NCBI RefSeq assembly: GCF_020080835.1
Contig: NC_058166.1
Coordinates: 2,542,001 to 2,606,000, forward strand
Length of the DNA stretch: 64,000 nucleotides
Direction: 5' to 3'
From: Cotesia glomerata
Lineage: Eukaryota > Arthropoda > Insecta > Hymenoptera > Braconidae
Part shown: positions 23,379 through 35,652 of the stretch, piece after piece
Layout of the letters: each line of letters opens with the position of its first letter
Position numbering within the stretch: the first letter of the stretch is position 1
Position numbers and translations under genes: made by a program
Notes under the pieces: model-generated
The model's database searches: none
What the model saw: the letters and a program-made list of their open reading frames with translations, nothing else
Told to the model about the DNA's origin: nothing

Positions 23379-23929
23379 CACAGAAAAAAAGATTCACTCG
23401 AGCCAAGAAAATATTTTTCTTTCTAATTATTTTCTTGAGTGAAAAAAAAATTTTTTTTTGACACAAGAAATTTCAAAAAAATTTATTTAACTCAAAAAAA
23501 TCTTGTTGTTTTGAGAAAATTCAGCCTCTTGCTCCAAAAAATTTAGTTCTTGATAGAAGTAAATTTTCATTATTATTTTTATTGATTAACATGTCAAGTG
23601 GGAAGATCAAATAATATTGAATCATTTTTTTTCAATCAATATGTGTAATTGCACGCTAAAATAATATAAAATAAGTATCAAATATTCAAGAGAAAAATTT
23701 TCAGAGTCGGTGACGCTGCTTCCCTAAAGTATCTAAAAATCTTGATCAAATATATAAATTTATTGTATCAAGTATTTATGATAATTTGAATTAAGAAAAA
23801 ATTGTTTCCACCAAGAATAGAATTTCAAGAAAAATTTTTACTTCGGCCAACACAACTTCGGTTTTCCTGACCCGAAAATTTCCTTGAGCCAAGAATTTTG
23901 TTCTCCAGTCAAAACATTTTTTTTCTGTG
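23379..23929. mobile_element. Family E MITE, copy 1, CATA target duplication
   Basis: CACAGAAAAAAA at the left and TTTTTTTTCTGTG at the right, flanked by CATA on both sides (23375-23378 and 23930-23933). The interior repeats CAAGAAAA/TTTTCTTG words, including GAGCCAAGAAAAT. Nonautonomous. Confidence 0.8.
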
Positions 23930-25087
23930 CATATTACAGAGCATGATTCCTTTATCGACACATTTGTTTATAGTTAACAAATCTGATTTGACTGAAATAA
24001 ATGATTTCAAAGTATTAAAGAAATATTCGTTAACTTTAAACAAAGAACTATTTGATTGAAATAAATACACTGAATAAACTATATCTTTGTCTCAAATAAA
24101 TTAATTTAATTGTGTCAAATTAATATCAGTTGGTTGTATTTAAATAAGAGATTTCTTATTTAGTAATTTCCGATAGCTTGTTCAAAAAATCTAAATATTG
24201 ATATAAAATAACAATAATTATCAGTACACAATAAATGTGTTGACTTGCCGGTTGATATATATAAAACCGACAACATAATCACAGTATACATAATCAGAGA
24301 GTGATAGATATAGCGAGTATATAACGAATAACGTATTCTCAGCGGCCTTATCGCGCACGAGCTATGAATATTCTATGTACGTTAAGTATAGGCTACGTGC
24401 TTGACATAACACTTGTATACGCATATATAAATCAACTTATGCTTTCTCTCACTCTCTCCCTCCATATCTATATACCTATATATGTGTATATATGAATATG
24501 TGGACTTATTGTAGCGCGATACACTTGGAGTAGACCATCAGCGGACACCGTGTGTATCTAGCATAGATATAACTCGAGGCTCGAGGGTGATAGTGGGCGC
24601 CACTGCTAAATGATTAATTATTATCTATGCTTCGAACTGGTATATATTTAGCTTCTACCCAGACCTAGCACTACAGAGGACACTGTTGAGACACTTTGCT
24701 AATAATTCTGATTTATGTTTTACTTGTGTCTCACTGCACTTATTTTTAGGTTCGATTTATTAATATTAAGGATAGGAAGCTTATAATCAATTATAATATC
24801 TATGAGATTGATTAATGCCTCATTTATTTTATGAATGGGTTGAATTGTTGAGTATATTCTTTTATTTAATTGACAGTATATTGAATAATTGAGTTACTTA
24901 TTACGTTAAGTACCGTTTGATCAAAAATAAAATGTGAAAATTGAAAATTAAAACATTTTAAAATTGAAGTGATCCTTTGAATTAAAATATATGAAAGTCT
25001 TGAAGTTAGTCATGATTCATTATTAGTTAAAATTAAATTGCGCGCGTAGCGCGCTATTTGAGTTTTTAGTTTTTTAACAAAATAGAT
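23930..25087. other. Unique DNA with a GC-richer block and a TATA-like site
   Basis: From about 24300 to 24720 the sequence is less AT-biased (ATCGCGCACGAGC, AGCGGACACCGTGTG). TATATAAAA at 24258-24266 precedes it, with TCAGAGAG about 30 bp downstream. That arrangement could be a core promoter, but no first exon or open frame supports it. Confidence 0.25.
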
Positions 25088-26125
25088 CCGAACAAAAACA
25101 GTTTCACTGTAAAAAAGTCGCGCCAAGTCCACGTTCATAAGACTATTAGGACAAAAAAAAATTTTTTTTTCTTTACAAAAAGATACAAAATAAAAAAATC
25201 CAAGTAACCGATATGATTGTTTATGAATTTCGGAAATTAGAAAAAATTTTATTGTAACTTTAAAAATTAAAAAAAAATTTTAGAACGTATTTAGTGTGCG
25301 TGGTTGCAAAATATTTTACTTTTAATGAAATTCGTAAAATCTATTTAGTAGGACTTTAAAAAAATTGAAATACACAATGACGCACACCAAGTACGTTCTA
25401 AAATTTTTTTTTTAATTTTTAAATTTACAATAAAATTTTTTTTAATTTCCGAAAATCATAAACAATCATATCGGTTACTTGGATTTTTTAATTTTTTTAT
25501 TTTGTATCTTTTTGTAAAGAAAAAAAAATTTTTTTTTCCTAATAGTCTTATGAACGTGGACTTGGCACGATTTTTTTACAGTGAAACTGTTTTTGTTCGG
25601 ATTTTAGTATTTTTTGTAATTATAATGAAAATTTACAGTTGGTATCAGCTTAAATCTCGCGTTGACTGCATTTTTTACTGCAAACTATTCCCTTAAAGCT
25701 ACAGTTTATGTAGATATAATTCCAGTGCACCCTGGCGGCCGTAAATGTAAGCTGTGAATTACTTTTTTTAACTGTAGTTGCGTATCTATAGGAGGATTAC
25801 TACACATTTTTATTTTATCTAGTCTGTGGCGCTGACTTTTCTCCATCAAAAAAAGCCAGGATCGAAATTTATGAGCGAGCTATAGTATGTGCTGATAAAA
25901 TTTAATAATTTCAAGTAAATAAATTGTTATAAGTGAATATAATTAATTAATACGGTGAAATAAATTATGAATTACTGTTATAATAAACAAATTAGGGGAA
26001 AAAAGTACCGTAGAATTAAATAAAATTTCGCAACCTCAAAAAACCGTTCTGCTTACAGTAAACACAGTCGGTAGTCTGGCGCTCCGTTTACAACGGATTT
26101 GAACGGAACTTGGCGCCAGATTCTA
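25088..26125 (-). mobile_element. Family A element, copy 4
   Basis: Opposite orientation: CCGAACAAAAACAG foldback first, then body, then the GGCGCCAGATTCTA hairpin end. The last 14 or so terminal bases (CCGAATCTGTGG) are missing. A microsatellite-like GCGCGCGTAGCGCGC block lies just outside, at about 25040. Confidence 0.85.
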
Positions 26126-26255
26126 ATTGAGGAAATATTTTTTGCTTGTCAAAAGTAAAAAATTTGGAAAATCCAAAAGTGCACACCTCATAACGCTCAT
26201 TCATTTTTTAAGAAAAAAAATTGTGTAATTGATTAAAAAAAAAAAAAATTATAAT

Positions 26256-27205
26256 TAGTTTTAGTTTAGTTTAGTTTATTAACAAAATTATGTCAAGGCA
26301 GTTGCCGAATGACAAAGAGTAAGTATACATATAATTTTACATTATTGTGTAGTTTAACTTATAAATATTTAGAGTGTTTTACACAATAATATTTTTAGAT
26401 AGGTGATAATATTATATACTACATTAAAAATTAATATAAAAATTTAATTTATAAAGAATTAACTAATAATTTTAAGAATCTTTGATGTTACTAAAGAGAC
26501 AGGTAGGAAACTTTAAATTAAAAAGAAGCTATATAAAGAAGGTTAACGAAGTTTGAAGATTAATAAAATAATGATAGAATCATTTACAACAGTTTATGAT
26601 CAAACATCTAAATTAAATAAATAATCAAAAATTTTATTTTTGAAAACCTCCAAGCTTGATGAATTTATTATTTCCTCTGGTAGTTCTTCCCATAATCGTA
26701 TAACTGTAATTACGAAAGAAGACTCATAATGAGTGGTACTGAAATTTGGGAATTTAAAGAGAATATTATTTTTCTTGGCTGCTAGTCTCTCAGAGCGTCT
26801 TACAGTAATGTCTTCTTGAAATAATTCGCGCAAATAGCTAGGTTTACCAATTTCTAATAATTTATAAAAGTAACAACAAGTAAAATAAATTCGACGACTC
26901 TTTATCGAGAGCCATCCCAGTTCACGTCTATAAGGCGAGACATGTTCATCTCGCTTTAAATTGAAGATGAAGCGAATTGCTGAATTTAAAGAACGCTGGA
27001 GTTTACAATCATTTTCATCAGTTGCATTTAATAATACTATAGAGCAATAATCAATTAACGGTAAAATAGTTGCCGATACAAGTAATTTTTTAATTGATGA
27101 AGTGTAAATATTTCTACGTAATTTCAGGCTATATAATGCCGAATTGATTTTACTTATAGTTTTTGATGTGTGTAATATAATTAAGTAATTCCTTACTGAG
27201 TATTT
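26256..27205 (-). mobile_element. 5'-truncated non-LTR retrotransposon (LINE)
   Basis: The minus strand carries the C-terminal reverse-transcriptase ORF region (27205-26600), a 3' UTR, and a simple-repeat tail of AAACT units after AATAAA at about 26280-26256. The layout and the TTGACATAA...AATAAA end fit Jockey/CR1-like LINEs. The clade was not determined. The 5' side ends at a T-rich tract (27205-27222). Confidence 0.8.
26600..27205 (-). pseudogene. Reverse transcriptase C-terminal region of a LINE
   Basis: About 200 codons are open without a stop, although no start codon is expected in this truncated copy. Recognisable blocks in order: LKLRRNIYTSSIKKLL, then ILPLIDYCSIVLLN, LQRSLNSAIRFIF, then YRRELGWLSIKSRR, GKPSYLRELF, and a terminal RLWEELPEEIINSSSLEVFK. 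This is the usual post-fingers 'thumb' and C-terminal signature of arthropod LINE ORF2 proteins, which end with a RLWN.LP..I motif and SL..FK. The catalytic FADD-type box and endonuclease domain lie upstream and are missing, so it cannot retrotranspose. The intact frame suggests a fairly recent insertion. Confidence 0.85.
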
Positions 27206-28955
27206 TTTATTTTTTTTTTTTAAATATCGGCGCCCTATGCTCTTGTCATATGCGCACGCAGTCTAAAAAAATCTAGTTTGATCAAGTGGTGCCATAGTTT
27301 TCACGTGACAAATAAGAAAAGTTCGTTTGGCTTTGTACGGTTGTGTTGTAGTGAATTTTAATAAAAATTCAATTAAAAAAAAAAAGTACGTAAACTAGGC
27401 CACTGATATGAAATACGGACCTAGTTCATCAAATTCTTAAACTAATAAAAAAGGTCCGGTCTTGAAATATCAATTTGTTCGGGAGTAATCGTTGGTACAT
27501 CCAAAATGGGGTGACATCCGGACGTCCACGGAAAATTTTTTTCAAAACGTTTTTTTTTTCAAAATAGCAACATGAAATGATTTTAGAAAGTAAAAGATGG
27601 TTTAATTTAAGTGTTATTTCGGTGTACATCTACTTATATCATTGTATAAGTGTAATATGGTTGTGATAGAGGCATTTAACGATCACAAAATTGCTTGAGC
27701 TTGACGAGTCGAGTATAAAGCACAATAATAGCGCTTCGCGCTATGAGGCGTGCAAAAATAATTTAAAAATATCTATAATAGTTTCTGTGTAGAAAAATCA
27801 TGAAAATTAAATAAAAAGGATTATTTTAACGCCTAAAATTTTCTATATATCATAAATAATGTTGTTCCATACATCACAATATTGATTTGTCGTTTGAAAA
27901 CCGAATTTCTCATTAAAAAAATCAATAATCACAAATAAAAAACGGGAACCTCAGAATGAAAGATCACCAACGTAGTTTTTAGCCGCGGGGTAGGTTCGAT
28001 ATGCGTCCAAGGCGTGAGTTATCGAACAGAAAAGAACCCACACTACACAGCACAACGAATGAGCTTACCCACAAACCTCGGCATTACACGGGACGGGCTA
28101 TGTAACGCTCTTGCTCACTCTCACTAGCTCGCTCGGGTGGTTGACTAAAGAGCAAAGACGAAACCAAAGGCTCTAAAGAACCCTAAAGACTTTTTAAAAA
28201 CACCAAGGGGAAAATATTTTAATTATCGCACGGTACGATCTCTTTTGTTTTATCTATAATACTGAGAGTAATGAACCGTGTCCTTAAACGTCCCCATCCT
28301 CAATAAACTATACATTGGATATTACGTTTATTAATAAATTGATAAATAATCTGAATTATAATTTAAATTTGAGTTTAGATGGATCGTCCACCAAAATAAG
28401 CAGAGTAAATATTATCGCTGTCACAATGCAGCTGACAATACGTTTTAAATAAATAGCGACTAATCCTGTGGTTGACTTGAGTCTTGTCGTCGTATCGTGT
28501 CGGATTCTAACTTTCGATTACAGACACTCTCAACTCATCCGTGTACAGAGACGATGAAAGTTGTGTGTAAGCCGCGTGGGTGACACATGAACATGATGGA
28601 CCGAGAAACAGGTGCTGTCTTGGTTCAATCCCGTGACCAATGTCTGCGACACATTCAAATACGCATTTACAAGTCCCCTTCTCCTAAAAAGAACTAAATA
28701 AATAACCACACCAAGAGGTTTAACATTCTCTTTTTTTGTCTGGCCTTCAATACTAATAATTTCGGCGAGATTAAAACACAAGAAGGAATCACTGCTAATT
28801 TTCGCCTGGGCTTTTTTGACAAATTAATGCAGCTGAGGAAAGTATTTTTGGAAGTTTATCAATTTAAGATGATATTATTGGGTTAAACTGCATAAAAATT
28901 ATTGGAATGTATCTTCTTATTTTTACGGCATTAATAAAAAAAAAATAATCTTGCT
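27206..28955. other. Unique DNA, no gene recognised
   Basis: Contains a GC-richer block (about 27980-28180) and short palindromic TAGCGCTTCGCGCTA (about 27728). A minus open frame at 28530-28781 has no recognisable domain. Sequence near 27230-27320 (ATATGCGCACGCAG, TTCACGTGAC) has CpG-rich motifs like a promoter, but nothing downstream supports a gene. Confidence 0.3.
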
Positions 28956-29972
28956 TTTTGTGTCTAGGGAAACAACAATATTTTTGTCGGAAAAAAATAA
29001 ATTTGTTGCTAAAAATAGTTTTTAAATTTTGAGAATTTTTTCTCCGAAATTGACATTAAAGGTATAATTTACAATTTTGTTTATTATTGTAACGGAAAAT
29101 CCTGGATATGGTTAACTCTGCAAGCAATCCCTGGAACTTTCTGTTATATTAAAGTTCAAAACGCTCAAAAACTTTTTTATTGCAACGTTAGTACCTCTTG
29201 AAGCTTGAAATACGACTTCAAACTCGAAAATCTAGTTACTGTTTTGGAAAAATGTTTTTTAGAAAATTTAGCTAATAAAATACGACTGCCCAATTTTAAG
29301 ACACAGTAACTGCAAAATTTTTATACCTGATTTTTTCTAATATTGCTGCATTTTTCATAACTTTGAGGCCTCAATTTCGAGTATTTTTTCTTAAAAATAT
29401 TTATATTCAAGTATTTTCTATTCACAAATCAAATTTTTCATCAATTTGGTAGGCAAACTCTTTTTTAATAATAAAAATTGAAGAAAATTTCTAAATGTTA
29501 GTTGCTGTGTTTTTAAATTGGGCAGCCGAATAATTAGTATGTCAAAAATAATTTAGCTATTTCATCAACAACATTTGTTTTACTAACTGACTGGTTTATA
29601 TTGAATCACCAAAAAATTTGTTGTTATTCTGACGTTATGTCAGAATCTTTCTAAAAAATCTTACGGCATTAAATAAATATTATTATTTTAATTAATTTTA
29701 GTTAACCTTAAGCTAGATTAATAACAATCTGGTTATTTCAACAAATCGATTTGTTCATTCACCTAAAAAATTTTGTTAAACTAAAGGATTTTTATGAAAC
29801 AAAACTGTTTTATTACAACACCTAAAATAATTTAGCTACAATCACTCTGCTTATTTTGTTCTAGTAACAAAATAATTTTGTTGCTGTAAAAAAGTGATTT
29901 TGTTGCCAAAAATAATTGTAAAATTCTGAGAATTTTTTCTCCAAAATTGTCATTAAAGTTATAATTTACAAT

Positions 29973-31026
29973 CCGAACAAAAACAGTTTCACTGTAAAAA
30001 AATCGCGCCAAGTCCACGTTCATAAGACTATTAAGAAAAAAAATTTTTATTTCTTTACAAAAAGATATAAAATAAAAAATTAAAAAATCCAAGTAACCGA
30101 TATGGTTGTATATGATTTTTGGACATTAAAAAAAATTTTGTTGTAAATTTAAAAATTAAAAGAAACAATTTTGGAACGTATTTAGTGTGCATGGTTACGA
30201 AATATTTCACTTTTTATGAAATTCCTAAAATCTATCTACTAGGACTTTTAAAAAAAATTGAAGTACACAATGACGCACACCAAGTACGTTCCAAAATTGT
30301 TTCTTTTAATTTTTAAATTTACAACAAAATTTTTTTAATGTCCAAAATCATATACAACCATATCGGTTACTTTGATTTTTAATTTTTATTTTATATCTTT
30401 TGTAAAGAAATAAAAAATTTTTTCTTAATAGTCTTATGAACGTGGACTTGGCGCGATTTTTTTACAGTGAAACTGTTTTTGTTCGGATTTCAGTATTTTT
30501 TGTAATTATAATAAAAATTTGCAATTGGTACCAACTTAAATCTCAAGTTGGCTGCATTTTTTATAGCAAACTATCCCCTTGAAGCTACAGTTTATGTAAA
30601 AATAATTGCAGCGCACCCTGGCGGGTGTAGATGCAAGCTGTGAAATTTATTTTTTTAACTGTAGTTTCCCATCTATTGGACTATTACCATGCATTCTCGA
30701 ATTACTTAGTCTGTGGCATGTCACTTTTTACATCGAAAAAAAGTCAGGATCGAAATTTTTGAGCTTGCTATAGTTTGTGCTGATAAAATTTAATAATTTC
30801 AAGTAGATTAATTGTTATAATTGAATATAATTAATTGATATCAGTAAAATAAAGTATGAATTACTGTTATAATATAAAATTTAGGAACAAGAAGTACCGT
30901 AGAATTAAATAAAATTTTGCAACCTCGAAATACCGTTCTGCTTACAGTAAACACACTCGGTAGTCTGGCGCTCCGTTTACAACGGATTTGAACGGAACTT
31001 GGCGCCAGATTCTACCGAATCTGTGG
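29973..31026 (-). mobile_element. Family A element, copy 5 (complete, 1054 bp)
   Basis: Starts CCGAACAAAAACAG and ends CCGAATCTGTGG, with AT on both sides. Its empty site, TTTACAATTTTGTTTATTAT, is in the first tandem unit at about 29069. Structure: foldback of about 520 bp, body of about 450 bp, then the subterminal hairpin CTGGCGCTCCGTT/AACGGAACTTGGCGCCAG. Confidence 0.9.
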
Positions 31027-31375
31027 ATTTTCTTTATTATTGTAACAATTAAAAAATCCTGGATATGGTTAACTCTGCAATCTCTCCCTAGAAATTTCTT
31101 GTTATATTAAAGTTCAAAACACTGAAAAACTTTTCTATTGCAAAGTTAGTAGCTCTTGAAGCTTAAAATACAACTTCGAGCTCGAAAATCTAGTTACTGT
31201 CTTGAAAAAATGTTTTTGAGAAAATTTAGCTAACAAAATAATTAGTTATTTGTCGAAAATAATTTAGCTATTTCAACAACATTTGTTATACCTACTGGTT
31301 TATGTTGAACCTCCAAAAAATTTGTTATCCTGACATAACAATCTTGTTATTTCAACAAATCGATTTGTTCATTCA

Positions 31376-31443
31376 CTCTCTAAACATGAATTAGTGAAAA
31401 TTCACTGGAATAAGTGAATTTTCACTAATCCATGTTTAGAGAG
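31376..31443. repeat. 68-bp palindromic insertion
   Basis: Arms of 31 bp (31376-31406 and 31413-31443), beginning CTCTCTAAACATG, with one mismatch and a GGAATA loop. The related sequence at about 29760 (TTCATTCACCTAAAAAATTT) lacks it, so it was inserted after the duplication. Confidence 0.8.
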
Positions 31444-31600
31444 CATCTAAAATATTTTGATGAGCTAAAGGATTCTTCTATAACAAAACTGTTTTGCTAT
31501 AACATATGAATAACTTATAACCTAGCCTTCGTTATCATACATGATTTGTTATTCCTACGCTAACATATTCATTTATTACCACAACATGTCTTAGCTCGAA

Positions 31601-33314
31601 TTAAATCTAGCCCATAGAAAAAATGTCCTATTTGAAATCACGAACTCTAAATATAGATCTAAGCAACCAATAATTACTAAACTATTATGATCGATCATTT
31701 TATAGCCAAATTTAGCACAAATTGCGTGAAAAAAATAATCTAAAAAAGAAAAACCGGGAAAATCTAAGCCTTGTTTTGTTCTAAGATTACAAAAAGCAAT
31801 CAAAATCGCAAACTTCTATCCAGACGAAGCAAGCTATGCAGCCGAAAACAAAATGATCTATCATTTGACATTCGTCTATAATCGCGTGGCTGGTTACAAA
31901 CGAGCAGCAAAAGTCAGCAATGAGTTAGCATCATCCAGCTCGTATTTACGTAGCTATAACTCGCTCGGTGATTTACAGCTGTATCTCGGTACCATTTGGC
32001 AGACGTAGATATATTAAACGCATTCCCCTCGGGACATGAATTTATTTATTCTATAATTATCAACGCACTAGCATCAACTTCTCGGTCATACACTGGTTGG
32101 TGATCGGTAATGCTATTCCGTGCTGCTTTACTGACTCTCGATACGCATGAAATCCAAATATTGCTCTAAGTTAATTCTACCCTTGCGATCCCTGTTTTCC
32201 TTTTAAGATTCTGATGACTGAGGCTTTGTTCAACTTGCAACAAAGTATCAGTTTGAAAAGTCCGACCTGAGTAAGAAAAAAAATTTAAAGAGTTTTCCCG
32301 ACGATAGCTGAAGAGAAAGCTAAAGACCTACCTCATGGCATGGCTGATGGCAGACATTTTCGAATTAAATCTGATGCAAAAAGAAGGCGAGCACACACGT
32401 AGTTGATGGAGCTGCTGCGCGTATCTCGGTAGCTCTTTACGGTTCGGTCATCACCATCACAAAGACAACAAACCGAGATTGTGCTTGCAATAATCTAATG
32501 ATACTTGTATTGGAGGCTGAGTCCTAGTGTAGAGCCCCTCGGATAATGTAAAATGAGATTTAAATGGCTGAGGTAGAGTGAGACGAGAGTTGAAGGTCTC
32601 TGACGAATAGAGATGGAAGCCGATCAACTGGAAGATGTTCAAGTGAGACAGAATGAGAATAACATTGAGATTGCTGATGATGGACCGCAAGAGGTTGGCG
32701 CCATCGCGTGATTACCAATTTTGAATTACCGGACAGCAAAAAGAAAAGCGCGGATGTTATGAACAAGATTATGTCTTTGTAATAAGAAGTTTTTTTTTTG
32801 TTGGGAATAAGTTTGTGGGAGATTACATTTTTAGATGAGATTAAATTGGAAAATTTGGATAAAAATTTATGAGAAATTCTCAAATCGATTTTTTTCAACA
32901 GTATCACTAGAAATATAATCATAATTAAATTTGATGTAAAAAAGCATTGTTTTATACTGAAATTATACATAAAAAATGGTAAAAGTAAAAAATGTATGCT
33001 TAACTTGTAAAAATCTTCTTTAAGATGATTAACAGCAATTTTTTTATGAAAAAAGTGGTTTTAATGAGTGAAAAAGTTATTTTTTTTTTTTTAAAGGTGT
33101 TAACACCATAACTTTTGAAAAAATCATTTTTTTAACTCAATTTATTTTTTAACCTTTTTATAAATACTAATAGAAGTTACGTATTGACTATTGTAGCTTA
33201 ATAATAATTTTTTTGATTTCAATCTATTTTTTTACAGCTAGCAGTTAGAAAAATTTTGTTTTTTGAGCAGCTATATACTAAAATTTGTTTCTAAATACAT
33301 CAGATTTTATTTAA
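31601..33314. other. Unique DNA with one coding-like open frame, no gene identified
   Basis: 31800-32470 is clearly less AT-rich than its surroundings. A plus-strand frame from about 31740 to a stop at 32009 is open for about 90 codons with balanced composition, but has only an internal ATG, no splice signals I can defend and no recognised domain. Two overlapping minus frames (32457-32970) look like chance. Confidence 0.3.
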
Positions 33315-35073
33315 GGGGCATTCCATAAGAAATAGAAAAATGACTAAAATTAAAAAATTTCTCTAATTCATTCTAATTTAGTCCTTATTTATTATTAAAA
33401 GTCTATATTTTACTAATTTGTAGAGAAAATTTTTTTTAATTATTAATAAAATCGTTTTTTCTCTCCTAGTAACTTTTCAGCCGTCTTAACTTGCATCCGG
33501 GTTAAATGTTGTTTTAATAGTTTTAAGAACAAATTCATTTTATATTTGTTATTAACTAATATATTTATTATTATAGTTTTAAGAACCAATTTTTTTATGT
33601 TCGTTATTAATTAACAACTAAGTTTATCAAGATCCTGTTATCAGCATGCTAAATCCTTTATTTGTATTTTTTAATTAGTTTTTTTTAATTATCCTAAATA
33701 ATTTATAGTTAAATATATAAAAAATAATGTTTCTAAGGTTGAAATAATATAAAAGTCTTTTTAATAAACAACTTCATATACACATTTTGTACTTGTCCCA
33801 CCAGTCACAAATGCCTGTCCCACCAGTCACAACAAAAAAAAATTAGGAAAACGGTTGACCCTAAAGGCCATCCCTGCAACTTCCCGCTAATTCCGTTAAT
33901 ACCTGGCCGCTTTTTTGAGCTCTTCGAGCTCAAAAGTACAATCTGTGTATTGTTTTAAGCTCTCCGAGCTCAAAAAGATACCTTTTCTATGCTTTTGAGC
34001 TCTTTGAGCTCAAAAGTCTGATAGAAGTTTCATAAGAACACTATTTTTTGAATGTTCATACCGCAATAACTTTTGAATGAATGAACCGATTTTTACGCGG
34101 TTGGCGGCATTCTACGTAGTTTTTTAAGCCTTATAAATAAGTTCTAAGTTTCAATTGGTCAAACTAGAAATTTCGGAGTAACTCTGAAAAAACACTTTTT
34201 TCGGTTTTCTTTCGTTCACGATATCTCTCGAACGAATCAACCGATTTTGACCGAATTGGCGGCAATCGACGTGGTTCTTCAAGGTTGAGAGCTGATTAGT
34301 TTTTGGAATCGATCGGTTCAGCCGTTTAAAAGTTATCCCAAAAAAACCACTTCAGAAAAAAATTTTTTTCCTACTTTTTTTTAGATTTCTCCAAATTTCT
34401 TAAAATCTATCGATTCGAATCGATTCAAATTAACAGGAAATCTAAGTTTGGCGAAGCCCTTTCGAATGGCACCAATCGCGATGAAATCGGTTCAACCGTT
34501 CAAAAGTTATAAGAGGTTTACATACTTACACACACACACACACACACATGCATACAGACATAGTGACATCCTGGCGGGAATAGTCAGGAAAGCTTCCTAG
34601 GACCTCAAAACGTCGAGATCTGATGAAAACTCGATTTTCAAAAAACGGGGTAAAACCAATAACTTCCCGATTTTTGAAAATTTTCAATTTTCTTAGCGGG
34701 AAATTAAAAATTTTTTCAATTGTTTCTACGTAGGTAATCAGTCTAATTCTTCATAATATTGAATGTTTGTAGCATAAATTTTGTATTGAGAGGGAAATAT
34801 TTTTTAAAAGTTTAATGGTCGAACTGAAATTGGACTCTAAGTATACCGCGGTAAGAGAGAAGGATTTTTCGATGTCTCAGTTACACTCAGTCAAATGATA
34901 ATTACGAGAAACTTAAAAAGTAATCGAGGTTTTTGACAAAGGGATGTTGTTAATTAGTTATTCTTCTGTATTGTAAAATAAATTTTACTATAGTATAACT
35001 TTCAGTCATATAATTATATATAATTGATGGAATTCCAGAGTTAAATGTCTCATGAGTCATTATAGAATGCCCC
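33315..35073 (-). mobile_element. Family F element, copy 2, split by family G
   Basis: GGGGCATTCCATA at the left and TATAGAATGCCCC at the right, flanked by TTAA on both sides (33311-33314 and 35074-35077). The GTCCCACCAGTCACA repeats are in opposite orientation to copy 1. The element is interrupted at about 33845 by family G. Confidence 0.85.
33845..34717. mobile_element. Family G element, copy 1
   Basis: Starts AGGAAAACGGTTGACCC, with CTTCCCGCTAA near the left and TTAGCGGGAAATT near the right end as inverted repeats. Palindromic GAGCTCTTCGAGCTC words sit in the left third, and a (CA)n tract lies at about 34530-34548. The uninterrupted target exists inside family F copy 1 (about 3260). Confidence 0.8.
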
Positions 35074-35617
35074 TTAAATAAACTTGTTAATAAAATTTGA
35101 TATAAAATCATGAAAAAATTAAACATTTGGATTTCTCAATAATAATTGAACTTATTCCAGTCCTTGATAACACAATATCACATATAAAAATGCTAAAGGT
35201 AGTCGCCCTCGGTAACAATCGGGTAAATGTATTTGGAAGGTGATTTAATTGAAGATGTATCAAATAAGATGAATAATGATCCCAGTGAGCAAACTGATGG
35301 CACCGAGTCTTATTGGTTGAGTTTTAAATGCGTGTGGAAGTGCGAGAGAATCAGATAATGCCAGTCATGCCAGGTGATTATATCACTATATGAGCTTAAT
35401 GTTTCTGCTCTTACTCTACCAGCTTCTGTTCTCCCTTCTTGGTTTTTTTATCTCAATGAAAGAAAGCGAGTCTTGTCTTTAAGCGTGGGTCCTGTCTAGA
35501 AGTCCTAGACATAGATCCAAGCTGCTCTTCTATCAATTGTCTTCAAGAATTTCTGAAGAAAATCATTGGATTGATGGTAGATCACTTGGGTTCGCAATAG
35601 GCTGGTGCAATTCATGC

Positions 35618-35652
<35 letters not shown>

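Larger units (their letters stand above)
28956..31600. repeat. Tandem duplication of a family I-containing segment, second copy split by family A
   Basis: Unit 1 (about 28956-29866) and unit 2 (about 29867-31600) share landmarks in the same order: GAGAATTTTTTCTCC, TATAATTTACAAT, ATCCTGGATATGGTTAACTC, TCTAGTTACTGT, and a family I tail (AACAAATCGATTTGTTCATTC). Unit 2 additionally contains family A copy 5 and a 68-bp palindrome. Confidence 0.75.
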
